A stretch of DNA of 64,000 nt from assembly GCA_965200825.1 (NCBI GenBank), contig OZ241385.1, positions 806,001-870,000 of the forward strand, written 5' to 3'. How positions within the stretch are numbered: position 1 is the first letter of the stretch; every line of letters starts with the position of its first letter. Origin of the DNA: Bin80 sp026709335 (GTDB lineage Bacteria > Bacteroidota > Rhodothermia > Rhodothermales > Bin80). The position numbers and the translations under genes are program-made. Below are positions 45,329 to 54,779 of this stretch, one piece after another. The notes under the pieces were generated by a model that saw only the letters and a list, made by a program, of their open reading frames with translations, was not told the DNA's origin and did not search any database.

Positions 45329-46609
45329 ATGCACAGTAGAAACCTTGTTTCGTCATTTGCCGAAATTGCCCGGGAAAAGGATATAGATCGGGACACACTT
45401 CAGTTGATCGTGGAGGATGTAATGCGTGCGATGATCCGAACGCGATTCGGATCGGATGAAGCGTTTGAGATCATTTTTAATCCGGATCATGGAGATCTAC
45501 AGATTCTACATATCCGGGAAGTGGTCGAGAATTATGATTTATCCGATCCCGTGACCCAGATTGAGCTTCGGGATGCACTCAAGATAGAAGATGATTTTGA
45601 GGTGGAAGATGACGTTGCGGAAGAGGTTCAAGTTTCCGAGTTTGGACGTCGCGCGGTACAAACCGTCCGCTATACGTTTCGGAATCGTATTCGAGACATT
45701 GAAAAAGAAAATGTTTATGCAGAATACATGGATCTTGTTGGTGAACTGGTGGTCGGCGAAATCTATCAGATTCGGAGGCGAGAACTCCTGATTATGCACA
45801 ATCGGGTTGAGTTGATCATGCCACGGGAAGAACAGATTCCACGAGATCGATATCGGAAAGGGGATATGCTGCGCGCAGTAGTGAAGGAAGTCCGCCGTGA
45901 TGCGGGCGGAAATCCACAGGTAATTGTCAGTCGTGCGGCTCCCCAACTCATGGAGCGTCTTTTTGAGCTGGAGGTACCCGAAATTGATGAAGGGATTGTA
46001 GAGATCAAAGCCGTTGAACGTGAGCCGGGAGATCGGGCCAAAGTAGCAGTCATCAGCCATGATGAGCGCATTGATCCTGTTGGAGCATGTGTGGGGCTGA
46101 AGGGAAACAGAATCCATGCAGTTGTACGTGAGCTCAGCAACGAAAACATTGATGTCATGGAATGGACGGATGATTTATTTTTGTTGATAAAGCGCGCTCT
46201 TTCCCCCTCCAATCCCATTTCAGTGAATATCAACGATACGCTGGCTACCCCTAAAGCCAAGGTAGTGGTTAAAGTGGATGAAGTAAGTCAGGCTATTGGG
46301 AAGGGGGGGATTAATATACGTCTTGCATCACGGATGACCGGGGTGGAGTTGGATATCTTCCGGGAAATTCCAGCGGACGAAGAGGATGTAGAAATTGGTG
46401 AATTTGCAGATGAATTCAGTCAAGAGATCATTGACAAGCTTCGCGAGATTGGATGTGACTCAGCGAAGGCAGTTTTGCAGCTGTCAGTTGATGAACTAGT
46501 TCGTAGAAGTGGGATGGAGCTTGAAATGGCCACTCGTATTATGGAGTCCATCAAGGCGGAATTTGAGGATGAGGAAGAGCAGGAACTGGAGGAAGAATTT
46601 GAATTTTAG
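45329..46609 (+). CDS. nusA: Transcription termination/antitermination factor NusA
   Basis: 426 residues from ATG 45329, just after rimP; the frame extends into rimP but MHSRNLVSSFAEIAREK matches the family start. Order: N-terminal RNAP-binding domain, S1 domain (about 135-200), two KH domains (DPVGACVGLKGNRI and VSQAIGKGGINIRLAS) and a short helix-hairpin-helix tail ending in a Glu-rich run. It lacks the two E. coli acidic repeats. NusA tunes pausing, termination and antitermination. Confidence 0.94.
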   Translation: MHSRNLVSSFAEIAREKDIDRDTLQLIVEDVMRAMIRTRFGSDEAFEIIFNPDHGDLQILHIREVVENYDLSDPVTQIELRDALKIEDDFEVEDDVAEEVQVSEFGRRAVQTVRYTFRNRIRDIEKENVYAEYMDLVGELVVGEIYQIRRRELLIMHNRVELIMPREEQIPRDRYRKGDMLRAVVKEVRRDAGGNPQVIVSRAAPQLMERLFELEVPEIDEGIVEIKAVEREPGDRAKVAVISHDERIDPVGACVGLKGNRIHAVVRELSNENIDVMEWTDDLFLLIKRALSPSNPISVNINDTLATPKAKVVVKVDEVSQAIGKGGINIRLASRMTGVELDIFREIPADEEDVEIGEFADEFSQEIIDKLREIGCDSAKAVLQLSVDELVRRSGMELEMATRIMESIKAEFEDEEEQELEEEFEF

Positions 46610-46646
46610 GAACCTCGCTTACCATTGTGAACTAGGAAAAAGGTAG

Positions 46647-49559
46647 ATGGCGCCGATCGCTGCTGGAAAAAAATTCAAAAAAGTTCGGCTGCATAAAGCA
46701 GCCAAAGAACTGAACTTGGCTACGGATACCATCGTCAGCCACCTTATGGAGCGCGGATTCTCGGATGCCTTACGAGGCGATGGATTCAATGCTGCAATTA
46801 CAGATGAAGAGGCCTATCTTGATCTACTCGATCATTTTGCGGAAGATCGTGAAGTCCGCTCGCGTGTACAGGAACTTCGTGCAGTACGCGAGGCTGCGTT
46901 CATTGGCCAACAGGAAGAGCCGGATTCCGTAGATGTCCCAGAAGAGGATTCCCCAACTGTAACGGATGCTGTAACTGATGAGGCTGTCATTCAGAGCCCT
47001 GAGCCAACCCTCGATTCAGAGGCCAGTGAAGAGTCTGTGCCCCTCGCCAAAGAGGAACCGATTACGGATCCTATTCAACCTGGATTACTTGAAGTAATTG
47101 CAGAAGAGGAACCTGATCTACAGGAAAGTGAGGATACGGAGTCTGGTGCACCTACTGAACCTGCACAGCAGGTCCAAACTGAAGATGTGCCCGCAATTCC
47201 GGAGGTCACTGACAGTCCAGATGTCGAACCTGTTCCCCAAGAAAAACTTCCGAGTACAGAAGAGTCTTCCACAGAAATTGTAGTCGACTCGCAAAAAGAG
47301 GAGAATATTGAGGATCAGGATGATTCTGAGGTGATAGCCACGGATGAAGAAGTCGAAACATCTGAGTTTGATCCAGATCAATCGACCGAAGAGGTTACGC
47401 TATCAGAGGAGCAAGTGGAGGGAGAAGATGTTATTTCGGCGGGCCGGTATCAACTGCAGGGGACAAAGATAATTGGCAAGATTGACCTCACCACGGTTGA
47501 GGGAGGTGCTGTTCCAGGCACCAAACGCAAACGCAAAAAACGTAAACGCAAAAAAGTTGCTACACCTGCATCCAAGCCTGCTACAAAGGCGGAAGAAAAA
47601 CCAGCTAAAGATGCGGGGACATCTAAGCGCAAGCGTAAGCGCAAAGCCAAAGTAGCTGAGGAGGAAGTTGGGCAATCCGTTCAGGAGACGTTGCGTTCAC
47701 TGGACCAGGCTACAGTTCGGGTTCGTCAGCGTCGTCGAAGAGCTCGTCGACAGCAACGAGCAGAGGAGAGGCTGCACAGTCAGATTGAGCAGGAAGAAAA
47801 GGAACGCATGATTCGCGTCACCGAGTTTGTTTCCACAGGTGAACTCGCCGATTTAATGGGAATTCCGGTGACCGATATCATCAGCACGCTTTTGAGTTCG
47901 GGCATGATGGTTTCGATCAATCAGAGACTGGATGCAGATACGATTGCTTATGTGGCAGACGAGTTTGACTTCACAGTGGAATTCATTACTGAATTTGGAT
48001 CTGAAGATATTGAAGTAATAGAAGATGATCCCGAAGACTTGATTCCAAGGGCACCAGTCGTAACCGTGATGGGGCATGTCGATCACGGAAAAACTTCCCT
48101 TCTGGACTATGTTCGGAATGCAAGTGTGGCTGTCGGAGAATCCGGGGGAATTACGCAGCATATCGGTGCATACAAGGTGACACTTGAAGACAATCGGGTT
48201 GTCACATTTCTTGACACACCGGGTCACGAAGCATTTACGGCAATGCGTGCCCGGGGCGCCAAAGTCACCGATGTCGTGATCCTTGTTGTTGCAGCGAATG
48301 ATTCGGTTATGCCGCAAACTATTGAGGCGATCAATCATTCCAAGGCAGCAGGCGTGGCCCTGATTATTGCAGTCAATAAGATTGATCTGGAGCAGGCAGA
48401 TACCCAGCGGGTGATGAAAGAACTCTCCGATCATGGAGTACTGGTTGAACAGTATGGAGGCAAAGTTCAATGTGCATTTGTGTCTGCGAAGACGGGAGAG
48501 GGCGTTGATGATCTATTGGAAAAGGTATTGCTCGAAGCAGATCTTATGGAACTGAAAGGGAACCCCCAGCGACATGCGCAAGGTATCGTGATTGAGAGCA
48601 GATTGGATCGTGGACGTGGGAATGTTGCTACCGTTTTGGTGCAAAACGGCACTCTTAAAGTGGGGGATCCATTTGTCGCAGGAATCTATGGAGGACGAGT
48701 TCGTGCGATGTTTGATGAGCGAGATCAACAGATTAAATCGGTTGGCCCCAGTGAACCAGCGTTGGTTCTTGGACTACCAGGACAGCCTACGGTGGGAGAT
48801 CAGTTGGCGGGGATGGAGGATGAATCGGAAGCACGTGAGATATCACAGCGTCGGCAGCAGATCTGGCGGGAGCAGAAGATGCGTCAGTACAAACATGTTC
48901 GACTGGAAGATATTGGTCGCCGAATGGCACTGGGAGATTTCAATGAATTGAATCTCATTATCAAAGCGGATGTAGGCGGGTCAGTTGAGGCAATCAGTGA
49001 CTCATTACATAAAATTTCAACGGATGAGGTTGCGGTCAACATTATTCATTCGGGTGTCGGAGCGATTACAGAGAGCGATGTGATGTTGGCGTCAGCGTCT
49101 GATGCAGTAATTATTGGCTTTCAGGTTCGGCCGACTGCTGGTGCACGTGCAGCCTCTGAGCGTGAAGAGATTGACATCCGCACCTATTCAATCATTTACG
49201 ACGCGATTGAGGATATTCGGGATGCGCTTGAGGGGCTGTTAAGTCCCGAAGAGACAGAGAAAATCACAGGTGTTGCGGAGGTTCGAGAAGTCTTCAAAGT
49301 TCCGAAAATTGGGGCAGTTGGAGGTTGCTATATTTCTGAGGGCCGAATTCGGCGGAGCGATACGGTTCATGTACTGCGAGAGGGTATTGTAATTTATAAC
49401 GGGCGCCTGGCTTCCCTTCGTCGATTTAAGGATGATGTGCGTGAGGTTCTCACCGGTTATGAGTGTGGAATTGGTGTTGAGAATTACAATGATATTAAGG
49501 TCGGCGATCAGATTGAAGCTTTTGAGATGGTTCAAACAAAGCGCACCCTGGAGGTATAA
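46647..49559 (+). CDS. infB: Translation initiation factor IF-2
   Basis: 970 residues. An N-terminal IF2_N-like helix (KKVRLHKAAKELNL) precedes an acidic region (about 90-270) and Lys/Arg clusters such as KRKRKKRKRKK. A second IF2_N domain (about 390-445) then leads to the GTPase: GHVDHGKTSLLD (about 475), DTPGHEAFT, NKIDLEQ. The EF-Tu-like domain II and C-terminal fMet-tRNA-binding domains follow. IF-2 delivers initiator tRNA to the 30S subunit. The acidic segment resembles the one in rpsA from this window. Confidence 0.96.
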   Translation: MAPIAAGKKFKKVRLHKAAKELNLATDTIVSHLMERGFSDALRGDGFNAAITDEEAYLDLLDHFAEDREVRSRVQELRAVREAAFIGQQEEPDSVDVPEEDSPTVTDAVTDEAVIQSPEPTLDSEASEESVPLAKEEPITDPIQPGLLEVIAEEEPDLQESEDTESGAPTEPAQQVQTEDVPAIPEVTDSPDVEPVPQEKLPSTEESSTEIVVDSQKEENIEDQDDSEVIATDEEVETSEFDPDQSTEEVTLSEEQVEGEDVISAGRYQLQGTKIIGKIDLTTVEGGAVPGTKRKRKKRKRKKVATPASKPATKAEEKPAKDAGTSKRKRKRKAKVAEEEVGQSVQETLRSLDQATVRVRQRRRRARRQQRAEERLHSQIEQEEKERMIRVTEFVSTGELADLMGIPVTDIISTLLSSGMMVSINQRLDADTIAYVADEFDFTVEFITEFGSEDIEVIEDDPEDLIPRAPVVTVMGHVDHGKTSLLDYVRNASVAVGESGGITQHIGAYKVTLEDNRVVTFLDTPGHEAFTAMRARGAKVTDVVILVVAANDSVMPQTIEAINHSKAAGVALIIAVNKIDLEQADTQRVMKELSDHGVLVEQYGGKVQCAFVSAKTGEGVDDLLEKVLLEADLMELKGNPQRHAQGIVIESRLDRGRGNVATVLVQNGTLKVGDPFVAGIYGGRVRAMFDERDQQIKSVGPSEPALVLGLPGQPTVGDQLAGMEDESEAREISQRRQQIWREQKMRQYKHVRLEDIGRRMALGDFNELNLIIKADVGGSVEAISDSLHKISTDEVAVNIIHSGVGAITESDVMLASASDAVIIGFQVRPTAGARAASEREEIDIRTYSIIYDAIEDIRDALEGLLSPEETEKITGVAEVREVFKVPKIGAVGGCYISEGRIRRSDTVHVLREGIVIYNGRLASLRRFKDDVREVLTGYECGIGVENYNDIKVGDQIEAFEMVQTKRTLEV

Positions 49560-49567
49560 AGACTACG

Positions 49568-49927
49568 ATGAGTGTGCGAACGCAGCGCGTTGCGAAGTTG
49601 ATGCACCGCGAGATTGCGGATATCCTCGCGCGCGAGTTTCCGGACAAGTCCGTGGTAACTGTGACCGACGTCCGTGTGACCAGAGATCTTTCAATCGTTT
49701 ACGTAGATCTGAGTATTCTGCTTGATTCGAAGAAGGAACGACAGGAAGTTTTTAATGCTTTGGTCAGTCAGACGTCTCTTGTAAGAAAAATTCTCGCACA
49801 GAGAATTCGTCATCAGATGCGTGCGATTCCTGATATCAGATTTTTTCTGGACAATTCGCAGGAACATGTTCGTAGAATTGACGCATTGTTTCATCAGATT
49901 AAACAACAAGATCATCACGATCACTAG
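49568..49927 (+). CDS. rbfA: Ribosome-binding factor A
   Basis: 119 residues, 8 bp after infB. The KH-like RbfA fold is seen in RVAKLMHREIADILAREF, VTVTDVRVTRDLSIVYVDLS and the RIRHQMRAIPDIRFFLDNS C-terminal segment. It binds the immature 30S subunit and helps 16S 5'-end processing and cold adaptation. Confidence 0.9.
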   Translation: MSVRTQRVAKLMHREIADILAREFPDKSVVTVTDVRVTRDLSIVYVDLSILLDSKKERQEVFNALVSQTSLVRKILAQRIRHQMRAIPDIRFFLDNSQEHVRRIDALFHQIKQQDHHDH

Positions 49928-50018
49928 CAAGTGGGAAACGAGTTATTCGATGAGGTATATTTCTGTCCGTACTTCCAGCTCCTTTATTGAATGACTGCAA
50001 TTGAGGCTCATTGAGAAC

Positions 50019-50747
50019 ATGGATAAAGGAGCCCATGTCCCCGTGCTGGATAAATCCATATGTGCTCATGCAAAGGCTGCTGAAGAATTCCTTGATTCGG
50101 CACTCTTGGTGGACAAACCCGGTGGTTGGACATCCTATGATATTATTAGGAGGCTCAAGAGCTACTTTCCAAGGTCAACTAAAATTGGACATGCAGGCAC
50201 CCTCGATCCACTGGCAACGGGATTATTGATCCTATTATTTGGCAAGGCGACAAAGTCTCAGGTGAAATTTCTTGGCCTGTCCAAAACATACTCTGGCATC
50301 ATACGTCTTGGAGAAGTAACGGCATCAATGGATTCGGAAACAGAAATACTAGAACGAAAAAGCATTGATGGGATTACCTCTGAACAAGTTGAATCCGCTT
50401 GTAAAGCTCATACAGGTGTTATTCAACAGATTCCACCGATGTATTCAGCAGTAAAGGTGGGTGGGGAGCGGCTGTACAAAAAGGCAAGACGGGGAGAATC
50501 TGTTCAACGAAAGCCCAACACGGTTACCGTTTATGATTTTGAAATTATCACTATAGACCAAGCGGATGTTCACTTTCGAGTGCGATGCAGTAAGGGAACC
50601 TACATCAAGAGGTTAGCACACGATATAGGGCAGCATCTAGAAGTGGGGGGACATCTGATAAAATTGAGGCGTACAGCCATTGGAAATTATCACGTTAATA
50701 AGGCATGCACTATAGAAAAGTTGATTAATGCTATGGAATTCCATTGA
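50019..50747 (+). CDS. truB: tRNA pseudouridine-55 synthase
   Basis: 242 residues from ATG 50019 (a TTG at 50001 is an alternative). Catalytic Asp at about 63 in GHAGTLDPLATG; KTYSGIIRLGEVT, IPPMYSAVKVGGERLYKKAR and RCSKGTYIKRLAHDIG are typical TruB motifs. It makes the universal pseudouridine 55 in the T loop of tRNAs. The C-terminal PUA-like extension is minimal. It continues the nusA-infB cluster. Confidence 0.93.
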   Translation: MDKGAHVPVLDKSICAHAKAAEEFLDSALLVDKPGGWTSYDIIRRLKSYFPRSTKIGHAGTLDPLATGLLILLFGKATKSQVKFLGLSKTYSGIIRLGEVTASMDSETEILERKSIDGITSEQVESACKAHTGVIQQIPPMYSAVKVGGERLYKKARRGESVQRKPNTVTVYDFEIITIDQADVHFRVRCSKGTYIKRLAHDIGQHLEVGGHLIKLRRTAIGNYHVNKACTIEKLINAMEFH

Positions 50748-50978
50748 TGGAGCATTTTGATGAAAGAGAGCATCCAAATTCCCCTGTTTGAAGTACAATA
50801 TCTTGAATTCACCGGTCCAACCATGAGACATCTCACTGTCATATCGGAGCAATTCCATAGACCTCACAAAGTGTATAGTGCCCCATTACTTGGCGGTTGT
50901 TTGGAGTTAGTCGAATAACAAGCGATGGTATGCATGATGGCATGGAGATAAAGAATTTTGATTCCTTGCAGCCAAGAT

Positions 50979-51959
50979 ATGTCCGAGAAACTGAAGAGAA
51001 AAAATTCTAGCTTTTCCTCGATCATTGAAAGGGGGTTGGATGCTGTAGTCAGGCAGACAAACAGCATCTTGACCGTAGGTACTTTCGATGGAGTACATCT
51101 TGGACATCGAAAGATTATCGAAGATCTGGTACAGCGTTCCAAAGATGTGAGCGGAGTCACTACTCTGGTTACGTTCGATCCGCACCCTCGCGAAATACTA
51201 TTACAGCAATCTCTGCCTAGGCTGACTACGATAGAGGAACGGGCTGCGATTTTATCTTCTCTTGGATTAGATCGAATGGTTGTATTACCATTTACAGAGC
51301 AATTCTCCAAACTAAGTGCAAAAAGCTTTGTAACTGAGCTGCTTGTTGGATCCATCGGGTTTCGGACTATTGTTGTTGGACATGATCACCGGTTCGGCAA
51401 GAACCGTACAGGTAATGTTGATTTACTTATTGCTTTGGGGAAGCAGTACAATTTTGACGTTGGAGTCATTAGTCCTCATATTGTGGGAGGCTCTGCCGTT
51501 TCTTCCCGGAGAGTGCGTTCTCTTCTGCAGGAAAAAGGAGATGTAGCGCTTGCAGCACAACTGCTCGGGCGATCATATTCTCTCACAGGCAGAGTAATTC
51601 GTGGAGCTTCCCGTGGCAAGAAGTTGGGCTATCCAACAGCAAACCTGCGCCTGCTCGACCCCAGCAAAGTGATTCCTTCCTATGGGGTTTATGCGGTGAA
51701 TGTTCAGCTACAGGGCATACTCAAAGGAGGGATGATGAACATTGGTGTGCGTCCAGCCATCAAGGACAGCGAAGGAGTACATCTGGAGGTGCACCTGTTT
51801 GATTTTGACAAAACCATATATGGGCAAGAGCTAACCGTGTATTTTCTTGAGCGCATCCGGGGTGAGCGAGATTTTGATTCAATGGAAAAACTGAGTGATG
51901 CGATGCGAAAAGACGAAATTGACTGCAGGCAGATCTTGAGAGCAAGTTCATTGAAATAA
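50979..51959 (+). CDS. ribF: Bifunctional riboflavin kinase/FAD synthetase
   Basis: 326 residues from ATG 50979. N-terminal FMN adenylyltransferase: VGTFDGVHLGHRKII and VVGHDHRFGKNRTG; SSRRVRSLLQEKGDV follows. C-terminal riboflavin kinase: GRVIRGASRGKKLGYPTANL and MMNIGVRP. It converts riboflavin to FMN and then FAD. The truB-ribF-rpsO order is common in bacteria. A 231-bp gap separates it from truB, with no recognisable element. Confidence 0.93.
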   Translation: MSEKLKRKNSSFSSIIERGLDAVVRQTNSILTVGTFDGVHLGHRKIIEDLVQRSKDVSGVTTLVTFDPHPREILLQQSLPRLTTIEERAAILSSLGLDRMVVLPFTEQFSKLSAKSFVTELLVGSIGFRTIVVGHDHRFGKNRTGNVDLLIALGKQYNFDVGVISPHIVGGSAVSSRRVRSLLQEKGDVALAAQLLGRSYSLTGRVIRGASRGKKLGYPTANLRLLDPSKVIPSYGVYAVNVQLQGILKGGMMNIGVRPAIKDSEGVHLEVHLFDFDKTIYGQELTVYFLERIRGERDFDSMEKLSDAMRKDEIDCRQILRASSLK

Positions 51960-52054
51960 TCCAGAGTTGGTTAGAGATGATTCAAGACTTAAATTTCTAC
52001 ATTGGATGTGAATTATTCTCTGGATTACCTATGTTGTACTGCAAATCCCGAGAA

Positions 52055-52080
52055 TAATGAAACAGAGGTAATGAAACAGA
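52055..52080 (+). repeat. Pair of 12-bp direct repeats upstream of rpsO
   Basis: TAATGAAACAGA occurs at 52055-52066 and again at 52069-52080, separated by GG. The pair lies 130-155 bp before the rpsO start, where a promoter could be. Confidence 0.6.
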
Positions 52081-52145
52081 CACAATAGCCTTGCGTATCA
52101 ATGTGCTGATTCATTTCGGTCAGCCAAAACATCAATCTATACCGT

Positions 52146-52199
52146 GTTGGGCCTTGTACGGTGGCACTGTGACGGGAATGTAATCTTAGTTAGGCCAAC
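52146..52199 (+). promoter_or_regulatory. Candidate structured leader of rpsO
   Basis: GTTGG-G-CCT (52146-52154) pairs with AGGCCAAC (52192-52199) to give an 8-bp stem with one bulged G, enclosing 37 nt and ending 12 nt before the ATG. S15 represses its own mRNA through 5' structures in several bacterial groups, and these structures differ between groups. This position suits such an element; the function is an inference. Confidence 0.4.
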
Positions 52200-52211
52200 A
52201 ATTTCAATCAA

Positions 52212-52478
52212 ATGATAACAAAGGAACGAACACAATATTTTGCTGAGAAGTATGGCAGTGGTCCCTCGGATACCGGCAGGGCAGAAGTGCAGATAGCAAT
52301 TTTTTCTGAACGAATTCGTCATCTGACGCAACACTTAAAGAACAACAGCAAAGATCACGCAACGCGGCGCGGATTGCTAAAACTAGTCGGAAAGCGTCGT
52401 AGGATGCTCAACTATCTGATTAACAAGGATATTGAGCGTTATCGGAATATCACCAAAGCGTTAGGCTTGCGCAAGTAG
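52212..52478 (+). CDS. rpsO: 30S ribosomal protein S15
   Basis: 88 residues, the normal length, ATG 52212. S15 motifs: GSGPSDTGRAEVQIA, RIRHLTQHLKNNSKDHATRRGL and GKRRRMLNYL. It binds the central domain of 16S rRNA and forms intersubunit bridge B4. It is followed by a hairpin and then pnp, the classic rpsO-pnp order. Confidence 0.96.
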   Translation: MITKERTQYFAEKYGSGPSDTGRAEVQIAIFSERIRHLTQHLKNNSKDHATRRGLLKLVGKRRRMLNYLINKDIERYRNITKALGLRK

Positions 52479-52488
52479 GCGCGGGTAC

Positions 52489-52524
52489 CTCTGAACCAAA
52501 CTCAATCGTTCAGAGACGCTTTTT
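52489..52524 (+). terminator. Hairpin terminator or attenuator between rpsO and pnp
   Basis: CTCTGAAC (52489-52496) and GTTCAGAG (52508-52515) form a perfect 8-bp stem with an 11-nt loop. ACGC and then TTTTT follow. It lies 11 bp after the rpsO stop and 15 bp before pnp, so partial readthrough is likely. Confidence 0.7.
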
Positions 52525-52538
52525 ATTATTGAGGTTAG

Positions 52539-54764
52539 ATGACACCCAAAGCTATAACGGTGCAAGTAGAATATGCGCCAGGAAGAATAATATCAATGGA
52601 AACCGGTCGCTTGGCTAAACAGGCCGGCGGCTCAATTGTGGTACGCACGGGAGATACAATGGTGATGGCAACGGCCGTCGCATCAAGTTCAGCTCGCCCG
52701 GGGCAGAACTTTTTCCCACTTACCGTGGACTATCGGGAAAAATTTGCTTCCGGGGGCAAAATTCCAGGTGGATTTATCAAACGTGAAGGACGCCTGAACG
52801 ATAAAGAGATTCTTACATCTCGTCTGGTTGACCGCGCAATTCGTCCACTTTTTCCTGAAGGGTACAGAAATGAAGTTCAATTAATCGGTTCAGTCATCTC
52901 TGCGGATGGAGAGAATGATGGAGATATGCTTTTCGGAATTGGAGCTTCGGCGGCACTTATGCTGTCGGGAGCACCTTTTGATGGGCCAATTGCAGAAGTT
53001 CGAATTGGAAAGATTGACGGCAATTTTGTTGTGAATCCAACCAAAGATGAACAGAGGGCAAGCGACTTGAACTTGGTCGTAGCAGGCAAGATGGATGCGA
53101 TCATGATGGTCGAAGGTGAAATGGAAGAATGCTCGGAAGAGAATGTGGTGGAGGCTCTGACAGTTGCACATGAGGTCATTCAGAAGCTCTGTCAAATCCA
53201 ACTGGATTTACGGAGCGAGTTTGAATCTGCTCATGCGCCGATTGAACCACAGGAATATGAAGTGGATTTACCGGCTTCTGAGCTTGTGGAGCGTGTACGG
53301 AAAGTTCTTCAGGGGAAACTGGAAGCACATATTCGAGCTCCTTATGATAAAAAGAAATTCTATGGAGGGCTTGCAGATCTCGTAGATGAGGCTGTTGAGG
53401 TGATCTTGGAAGATTTTCCGGAGTCAGAAGATTCAATTGCCGATCAGGTTCGGTCGGCTGCAGGAATCGTTTCACGAGATGTTATGCGAGAAATGGTCTT
53501 GGCAGATCACAGACGAATTGATGGACGTGACCCTGAATCTGTACGACCAATCTGGTGTGAAGCAGGATATCTGCCACGAGTACATGGATCCTCCATCTTT
53601 ACGAGAGGTGAAACCCAGGTGATGGCCTCCGTAACTCTTGGTACGACACGGGATCAGCAGGCGGTTGATCAAGTGTTTGATCAAGAAGACAAACACTTTT
53701 TCCTCCATTATGAATTTCCCCCATTCTCAACCGGAGAGGTCAAGTTCTTGCGCGGTGCAAGTAGACGGGAAATTGGACATGGCTATCTTGCCGAACGTGC
53801 ACTTCAAGGGATGATCCCCGATCAAGAAGAATTCCCTTATACGATTCGAGTGAATGCGGATGTTCTGGAATCCAATGGGTCCTCTTCCATGGCGAGTGTA
53901 TGTTCTGGAAGCCTTGCACTCATGGATGCAGGTGTTCCAATTCGCAAGGCGGTGGCAGGGGTTGCTATGGGTATGATTGCCGATGAAACTCGACATGTTG
54001 TTCTTACCGATATTCTTGGTACGGAAGATCATCTCGGAGACATGGATTTCAAGGTGACCGGAACTCGTGACGGAATTACAGCCTGCCAAATGGACATCAA
54101 GATCAGTGGACTCTCGCAAGATCTGATGTTACAGGCGTTAAAACAAGCGCGTGAGGCCAGATTACATATTCTGGACGTGATGGATCAAACGCTTGACGTA
54201 CCGCGCGAAAGAATGTCACAATATGCCCCCAGACTTACCCAAATCACAATTGATAGTGAATTGATTGGAGCGATCATTGGCCCAGGCGGCAAAGTCATTC
54301 GTGGTATCCAGACAGATACCGGGGTTGCAATTGAAGTTGAAGAGAAAGACAACTTGGGATATGTAACGATCGCCGGCTCGGATGAAGATTCAGTAGACAA
54401 GGCGATTGAAATTATTCGCGGTCTGGTTGCGACACCAGAAGTAGGGGAAGAATATGAAGGAACCGTTCGCAGCATCCTTGATGTTGGGGCAATCGTAGAA
54501 ATACTTCCGGGCAAAGAAGGACTGGTACATAAGAGTGAGTTGTCTTGGGATTGGATTGATCATCCAGGTGATGCTGTACAGGTTGGAGACAAACTCACGG
54601 TAAGGCTCATGGAAATCCGAGATCGTGGACGACTTCGTCTCAGCCATAAAGTGACCGTTCCTCGCCCTGCGCATGTTAAGCGAGGTGATCGCTCTTTCCG
54701 TGGAGGGAAGCAAGGTGGCAGATCTCATCATGGTGGTCGTTCCCGAGGGCCGAGGCGTTCATAG
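52539..54764 (+). CDS. pnp: Polyribonucleotide nucleotidyltransferase
   Basis: 741 residues. Two RNase PH-like domains (first from about 12, second from about 325, with GSSIFTRGETQVMASVTLG) are joined by a helical domain. A KH domain starts near 564 (IIGPGGKVIRGI) and an S1 domain near 630 (GTVRSILDVGAIVEILPGK), ending in a Gly/Arg/His-rich tail. PNPase degrades RNA from the 3' end by phosphorolysis and can add tails. It follows rpsO across a hairpin. Confidence 0.95.
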   Translation: MTPKAITVQVEYAPGRIISMETGRLAKQAGGSIVVRTGDTMVMATAVASSSARPGQNFFPLTVDYREKFASGGKIPGGFIKREGRLNDKEILTSRLVDRAIRPLFPEGYRNEVQLIGSVISADGENDGDMLFGIGASAALMLSGAPFDGPIAEVRIGKIDGNFVVNPTKDEQRASDLNLVVAGKMDAIMMVEGEMEECSEENVVEALTVAHEVIQKLCQIQLDLRSEFESAHAPIEPQEYEVDLPASELVERVRKVLQGKLEAHIRAPYDKKKFYGGLADLVDEAVEVILEDFPESEDSIADQVRSAAGIVSRDVMREMVLADHRRIDGRDPESVRPIWCEAGYLPRVHGSSIFTRGETQVMASVTLGTTRDQQAVDQVFDQEDKHFFLHYEFPPFSTGEVKFLRGASRREIGHGYLAERALQGMIPDQEEFPYTIRVNADVLESNGSSSMASVCSGSLALMDAGVPIRKAVAGVAMGMIADETRHVVLTDILGTEDHLGDMDFKVTGTRDGITACQMDIKISGLSQDLMLQALKQAREARLHILDVMDQTLDVPRERMSQYAPRLTQITIDSELIGAIIGPGGKVIRGIQTDTGVAIEVEEKDNLGYVTIAGSDEDSVDKAIEIIRGLVATPEVGEEYEGTVRSILDVGAIVEILPGKEGLVHKSELSWDWIDHPGDAVQVGDKLTVRLMEIRDRGRLRLSHKVTVPRPAHVKRGDRSFRGGKQGGRSHHGGRSRGPRRS

Positions 54765-54779
54765 TCAAGGCGAAGAGTT

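Noticed and set aside
45539..46117. 192-codon frame antisense to nusA
   Set aside because: It lies opposite conserved S1/KH coding sequence and has no independent support.
47853..48470. 205-codon frame antisense to infB
   Set aside because: It lies opposite the conserved IF-2 GTPase domain and is a codon-bias shadow.
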